A stretch of 64,000 nt of DNA from Vibrio hepatarius (GTDB lineage Bacteria; Pseudomonadota; Gammaproteobacteria; Enterobacterales; Vibrionaceae). Numbering within the stretch: position 1 is the stretch's first letter; each line of letters begins with the position of its first letter. The notes under the pieces were generated by a model. That model was not told where the DNA came from and made no database searches. It worked only from the letters and a program-made list of their open reading frames with translations. The DNA lies in the NCBI RefSeq assembly GCF_001274785.1, contig NZ_LHPI01000004.1, positions 1 to 64,000 on the forward strand, given 5' to 3'. Of the stretch, positions 60,707 through 64,000 are shown piece by piece. The position numbers were made by a program, and so were the translations under genes.

Positions 60707-61612
60707 CTAGCCTGCAAGTGAGACAAAGAATAACATCATTACTGGGACAAGCAGACTTAAAATAAAGCCACTGACTATTGCAATTGGCACACAACGTACA
60801 CCGCCAGTGGTTTGTATGACGGGTAGTGTAAAGTCCATCGCAGTCGCTCCCGCGTATCCGATCGCCGTGCAAGGTTTAGTGCGAATAAACAGCGGAATGA
60901 GTACTAAAGCGATGAGCTCGCGTAGCAATTCAATCATAAACGAAGCGCCGCCATACACTGGGCCAAACGCATCACCCATCAAAATACCCGCCAGCGAGTA
61001 CCAACCAAAGCCTGAAGCCATCGCTAAACCACGGTAGAGGTCAATATCGAGAATCATGGCCGCGATAGCGCCACCAACCATGGAGCTGACGATAATCAGC
61101 AGCGCGATAACCATGCCGTGCTTGTTGAGCAAAATTTGGCGAAGCGTGAGGCCGCTGTTGCGAAGCTGGATACCGATAAAGAACAGCAATAGGAAAAGGA
61201 TCCATTCACTTGCGGTATCCACCCAACTGAGGTCTATAGGGATCAGTAGCCCCGCAATTAAACCGCCACCGACAACCAAAATTAGTTTTGCCGATTCAAG
61301 CGCCATGCTAGAGAGTGGTAGCTTAGTGTGAGTGTTGTCGGTTTTGATCGGCATCAGCTTGTCGACAAATGGCAGCACAGCCAAGTTGGCAAGCCCAAGA
61401 CAAGTGAAGAACACCGCAGTAAACTTTAGGATGATTTGTAGATTCTCACCTAAGTTATCGAGAGCGGCCAGACTCAACCCCATCAAAGCTAAAATGACGT
61501 AGATTAAGTTAGATGTGGTGGTGTTGATCTTGTCGAGTAGTGACTTATTTGCAATAGATATTAAATACCCCACAACAAGTGGGGTAAAAATGAATAACAT
61601 CCCTGAGAACAT
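60707..61612 (-). CDS. lysO: LysO family (DUF340) exporter
   Basis: 301 residues with eight or so hydrophobic segments. The LysO domain blocks LLLFFIGIQLRNSGLTLRQI, ASGFGWYSLAGILMGDAFGP and KPCTAIGYAGATAMDFTLPV are clear. E. coli LysO (YbjE) exports lysine and its toxic analogue. It starts 17 bp after the HDOD gene, so the two are probably co-transcribed. I found no lysine riboswitch. Confidence 0.88.
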   Translation of the reverse strand: MFSGMLFIFTPLVVGYLISIANKSLLDKINTTTSNLIYVILALMGLSLAALDNLGENLQIILKFTAVFFTCLGLANLAVLPFVDKLMPIKTDNTHTKLPLSSMALESAKLILVVGGGLIAGLLIPIDLSWVDTASEWILFLLLFFIGIQLRNSGLTLRQILLNKHGMVIALLIIVSSMVGGAIAAMILDIDLYRGLAMASGFGWYSLAGILMGDAFGPVYGGASFMIELLRELIALVLIPLFIRTKPCTAIGYAGATAMDFTLPVIQTTGGVRCVPIAIVSGFILSLLVPVMMLFFVSLAG

Positions 61613-61628
61613 GGTACTTCCTGTATCG

Positions 61629-62549
61629 TTATAATCCGCTTGCGCTCATGAGTTCATCGACTTGCGCATTAAACTCAATATCACTTAAATTACTGAGTTT
61701 GTACAGTATATCGGCACCTGTTACATCAAATTTTACCGAATGTTCGTCTATTGCATCGTCTTGACGACGGAATAATAGTATGTGGTTGGCGATACGTGCT
61801 ACATCCAAATAACTGACCGCAACACTGGAACGCTTGCGGAACTTGTTGGATGCCACTTCTATGAAGTCCTCATCGAAGCCCCAGCTATCAAGTACCAACT
61901 CACTGGCATTCGAGCAGAGTCGATCAAATACTTGGAAAGCAATGTCTTCAGCCAGATAGTTTCCTTGTTCCAAGTAGCAATGGTATTCGTTGACGATACA
62001 GAACAGACCAATGTCTGCAAGTAAACCAGTGAGCAACGCTTTGTCTGCTTCTAGGTTTTGGTAAGTCTCTGTGCCACTATCTCTAAAACCACGTACAACC
62101 ATCACCATCGTTGCTGCAAGCTCGCGTGAGTTAATCGCGCTATTCATCAAAATGCGGTTACACGCACTGCTCAGGTTTACTGAGTGCTTTAACTGCTCAA
62201 TGGCTTGGGCTGTCACGATATCGCGCACCCTTAGAATACCCAAACGCGAAACGGCAGTGACCAAATCGGTGCAGGTAATGTTTCGACGGTTGAATATGAC
62301 CGAGTTGGCTACGCGGATTACAATCGCAGCGAGGCCCGGGTCTTCGAGTAGACAATCTGCCACGTCTGAAACAGTCGTATTATCTTGCGTACATAGTTTT
62401 TGAATCTTTAATACGACTTCAGGAATAGGAGGTAGGGCAATTTTTTTGCTAGAAACAGCGTGTTCCACTAATTGCGAAAACTCGGATTCGATACCTTTAA
62501 CTAATAGGTCTTTGTTTTGAGGAAGCCAGTAAAATGATAAGTGATTCAT
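61629..62549 (-). CDS. HDOD domain protein
   Basis: 306 residues; HDOD domain at about 38-235 (LPPIPEVVLKIQKLCTQDNT, LLEDPGLAAIVIRVANSVIF). The catalytic HD pair of true HD-GYP/HD proteins is absent: the corresponding spot reads LLADIGLF. HDOD proteins are non-catalytic signalling partners. Likely co-transcribed with lysO; the biological link is unknown. Confidence 0.87.
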   Translation of the reverse strand: MNHLSFYWLPQNKDLLVKGIESEFSQLVEHAVSSKKIALPPIPEVVLKIQKLCTQDNTTVSDVADCLLEDPGLAAIVIRVANSVIFNRRNITCTDLVTAVSRLGILRVRDIVTAQAIEQLKHSVNLSSACNRILMNSAINSRELAATMVMVVRGFRDSGTETYQNLEADKALLTGLLADIGLFCIVNEYHCYLEQGNYLAEDIAFQVFDRLCSNASELVLDSWGFDEDFIEVASNKFRKRSSVAVSYLDVARIANHILLFRRQDDAIDEHSVKFDVTGADILYKLSNLSDIEFNAQVDELMSASGL

Positions 62550-62907
62550 AAAGTATTAGAAGTTTAAGTTGCCTTAGCTAGTTTAACTTTTATATTGATA
62601 TATAGGCAATTACTAGCAATAAAATAATGATATTTTTTTCAACTAAATATATGTATCAAAGATAAGTAATATACTAATTTCTTATCTCATCATCGTGATA
62701 CATGTCGCATATAAATGTGAATTTATTTCGCACGTTGTGACATATGCACAGACTTATTTTTAATCATTAATTATTATTTAGTCCAATTAGGTGATTTACT
62801 CACTTTTTACTAATAAATTTACATTACTTAAAGACTTTTCGCTTAAAACTGCTGCTATCTGGTGATCACAAATAATCGGGGTTATATGATTTGAAGGATC
62901 AATGGAT
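62550..62907. other. Divergent regulatory region between the HDOD gene and tfoX
   Basis: 358 bp, strongly AT-rich. It must hold both promoters and the tfoX leader. In V. cholerae the tfoX leader is a target of the chitin-induced sRNA TfoR. TGTG-ACATATG-CACA (62737-62751) is a CRP-like inverted repeat, but its spacing is one base short of the consensus. Confidence 0.5.
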
Positions 62908-63489
62908 ATGACAGAGCAACATTTTATACAATACGTAAACAAGTTTGGGACGTTCCAAAAACGTTCTATGTTTGGTGGCACGGGGTTGTTCAGAGACGAT
63001 GCCATGTTCGCTTTAATTAGTGCAGAGAAGATTTTTATCCGTGGTGGTGAACATCTAGATAATGAACTGACCAAGCTTGGATGTGAAAAATACCGTCACG
63101 TTAAAAAGCAAACTACTGCCACGGTAAACTACTACGATATTACAGAAATGTTTGAAGCACGTAATTCACGTATCGATGAATTGGTCGAGCAATCAATTAA
63201 ATATTCTGTATCAGAACGTCAATTTAAACGTTCAGCCGCTAACCGCAGATTACGCGATCTACCCAATATGCAACTCACTTTAGAGCGTATGGTTAAAAAA
63301 GCTGGTATTGATGACGTAGAAACATTTGTTGAATTAGGCGCGCCAGCCGTGTTCTCTCGTGTGAAAGAGACTTATGGTAGCGATGTTGACGTTAAACTGT
63401 TATGGAAGTTTGCAGGTGCGATCGATGGCATCCATTGGAAACTGATTCAGGAACCACGTAAGCGCCAGCTATTAGCAAACTGCCAGTAA
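62908..63489 (+). CDS. tfoX: Competence regulator TfoX/Sxy
   Basis: About 193 residues from the ATG at 62908 (GAAGGA 9 nt upstream; an ATG at 62902 is only 3 nt away from it). TfoX N-terminal domain: FQKRSMFGGTGLF, YRHVKKQTTATVNYYDITE. C-terminal domain: LRDLPNMQLTLERMVKKAGI, LLWKFAGAIDGIHWKL. The KKQTTATVNYYDI block fits the chitin-induced TfoX rather than the paralogue TfoY. It switches on competence genes with CRP, including comEC elsewhere in this window. Confidence 0.93.
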   Translation: MTEQHFIQYVNKFGTFQKRSMFGGTGLFRDDAMFALISAEKIFIRGGEHLDNELTKLGCEKYRHVKKQTTATVNYYDITEMFEARNSRIDELVEQSIKYSVSERQFKRSAANRRLRDLPNMQLTLERMVKKAGIDDVETFVELGAPAVFSRVKETYGSDVDVKLLWKFAGAIDGIHWKLIQEPRKRQLLANCQ

Positions 63490-63514
63490 TTAAGAACCAG
63501 TATTGCAAACAATA

Positions 63515-63542
63515 AAAACCGAGGCTATTGCCTCGGTTTTTT
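63515..63542. terminator. Bidirectional terminator between tfoX and the beta-barrel gene
   Basis: AAAACCGAGGC, loop TATT, GCCTCGGTTTTTT. Confidence 0.92.
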
Positions 63543-63592
63543 AATTGTTTTGCAAGGGTAGCGCAAAACTACCCTTAACATTTGCTCAGCGA

Positions 63593-64000
63593 CTAGAACT
63601 TAAAGCGTGTAGTAAACATGACCTGTTCGCCGTAGAAATCGTTAATACGACCTTCAACACCGATTGAGAATAGCTCTGTAGAGTGGAAGCGTGCGTAAAC
63701 AGAACCCAACCAGTCATCATCGTCATCGATTGATACGTAACCGACTTTACCGCCAACTTCTAGTTGAGGACCAAGCCACTGTCTTACACCTAGGTTTAGC
63801 TCTAGACCAGAATCTGTACCCGATGTGTCTTCACCATCGACTAAACGGAAAAGCATTTCACCAGTAAAGTCTGCCCAGTTGTTAATAGGAGCATGGAAAC
63901 CAAAACCAGCGCCTGCATCGTAGTCACCTTCAAACTCAGAGTCGATACGAGCGATTAAGTGCGCGTTCGGGTGGACAGTCTTGCTAAATGCAGTACCGAA
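63593..64000 (-). CDS. Outer-membrane beta-barrel protein, C-terminal part
   Basis: The frame is open from the window edge at 64000 to a stop at 63593, giving 135 visible residues; the start is outside. Alternating hydrophobic strands (GLELNLGVRQWLGPQLEVGG, VYARFHSTELFSIGVEGRIN) end in TTRFKF, the C-terminal aromatic signature recognised by BamA. Acidic loops (SIDDDDDW) are typical of surface loops. Function not recognisable. Confidence 0.85.
   Translation of the reverse strand, partial: FGTAFSKTVHPNAHLIARIDSEFEGDYDAGAGFGFHAPINNWADFTGEMLFRLVDGEDTSGTDSGLELNLGVRQWLGPQLEVGGKVGYVSIDDDDDWLGSVYARFHSTELFSIGVEGRINDFYGEQVMFTTRFKF

Noticed and set aside
62716..62751. CRP site for tfoX
   Set aside because: Two CRP-like repeats exist but their half-site spacing departs from TGTGA-N6-TCACA, so I did not call one.
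1..64000. CRISPR array or mobile element accompanying the DUF1887 gene
   Set aside because: No direct-repeat/spacer series, transposase, integrase or target-site duplication was seen anywhere in the window.

Overview
The window is chromosomal DNA from a Vibrio. Gene content and order follow the conserved Vibrio chromosome I backbone (ald-lrp-ftsK-dsbB-nhaB-fadR; hinT-ycfL-lpoB-thiK-ycfP-ndh; plzB-mfd-csiV; lolCDE; comEC-msbA-lpxK-kdsB; pflA/pflB; artPIQM; hexR; panP; tfoX). FadR carries the roughly 40-residue insertion typical of Vibrio. Base composition looks uniform and moderate, and I saw no insertion sequence, prophage, integron, tRNA, rRNA or CRISPR array. I cannot fix the species.

Layout. 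1-8.1 kb: alanine dehydrogenase (cut by the window edge) divergent from lrp, the DNA translocase ftsK, dsbB, the Na+/H+ antiporter nhaB with a long structured leader, and the fatty-acid regulator fadR. 8.1-11.5 kb: an orphan CARF-type/PD-(D/E)XK nuclease-like protein (DUF1887) and a chemoreceptor. 11.7-17.8 kb: hinT, three lipoproteins including LpoB, thiK, ycfP, and ndh behind a consensus FNR box. 17.8-26.6 kb: acetyltransferase, csiV, mfd and plzB on the minus strand, then lolCDE. 26.7-33.2 kb: DUF2062 gene, comEC, msbA, lpxK, a 59-residue Trm112-like gene, and kdsB. 33.3-38.2 kb: the stress operon prkA-yeaH-spoVR. 38.5-48 kb: yfbU, a CbiM-like permease, pflA, a second chemoreceptor, an LpxR-type lipid A deacylase, pflB and a DUF3360 membrane transporter. 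48.7-51.8 kb: a basic amino acid ABC importer. 51.9-54.6 kb: a surface lipoprotein metalloprotease of the ImpA family. 54.7-62.5 kb: an AspT-type transporter, grxA, hexR, panP, a small periplasmic protein, a lysO-like exporter and an HDOD protein. 62.9-64 kb: tfoX and the C-terminal part of an outer-membrane beta-barrel protein.

Themes. Envelope building is dense here: lipoprotein sorting (LolCDE), lipid A/Kdo (MsbA, LpxK, KdsB, LpxR), peptidoglycan synthase control (LpoB, CsiV) and disulfide formation (DsbB). Aerobic/anaerobic switching links ndh, pflA/pflB and the DUF3360 transporter, and candidate FNR sites lie near three of these. Natural competence is represented twice (ComEC channel, TfoX regulator).

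Most of the window is ordinary core genome. The items most worth a second look are the structured nhaB leader with a GGGGAGUAG / GGCAAGGCC signature and an alternative pairing, the orphan CARF-nuclease gene, the FNR-linked DUF3360 transporter beside pflB where enterobacteria have focA, and the ImpA-type lipoprotein protease.
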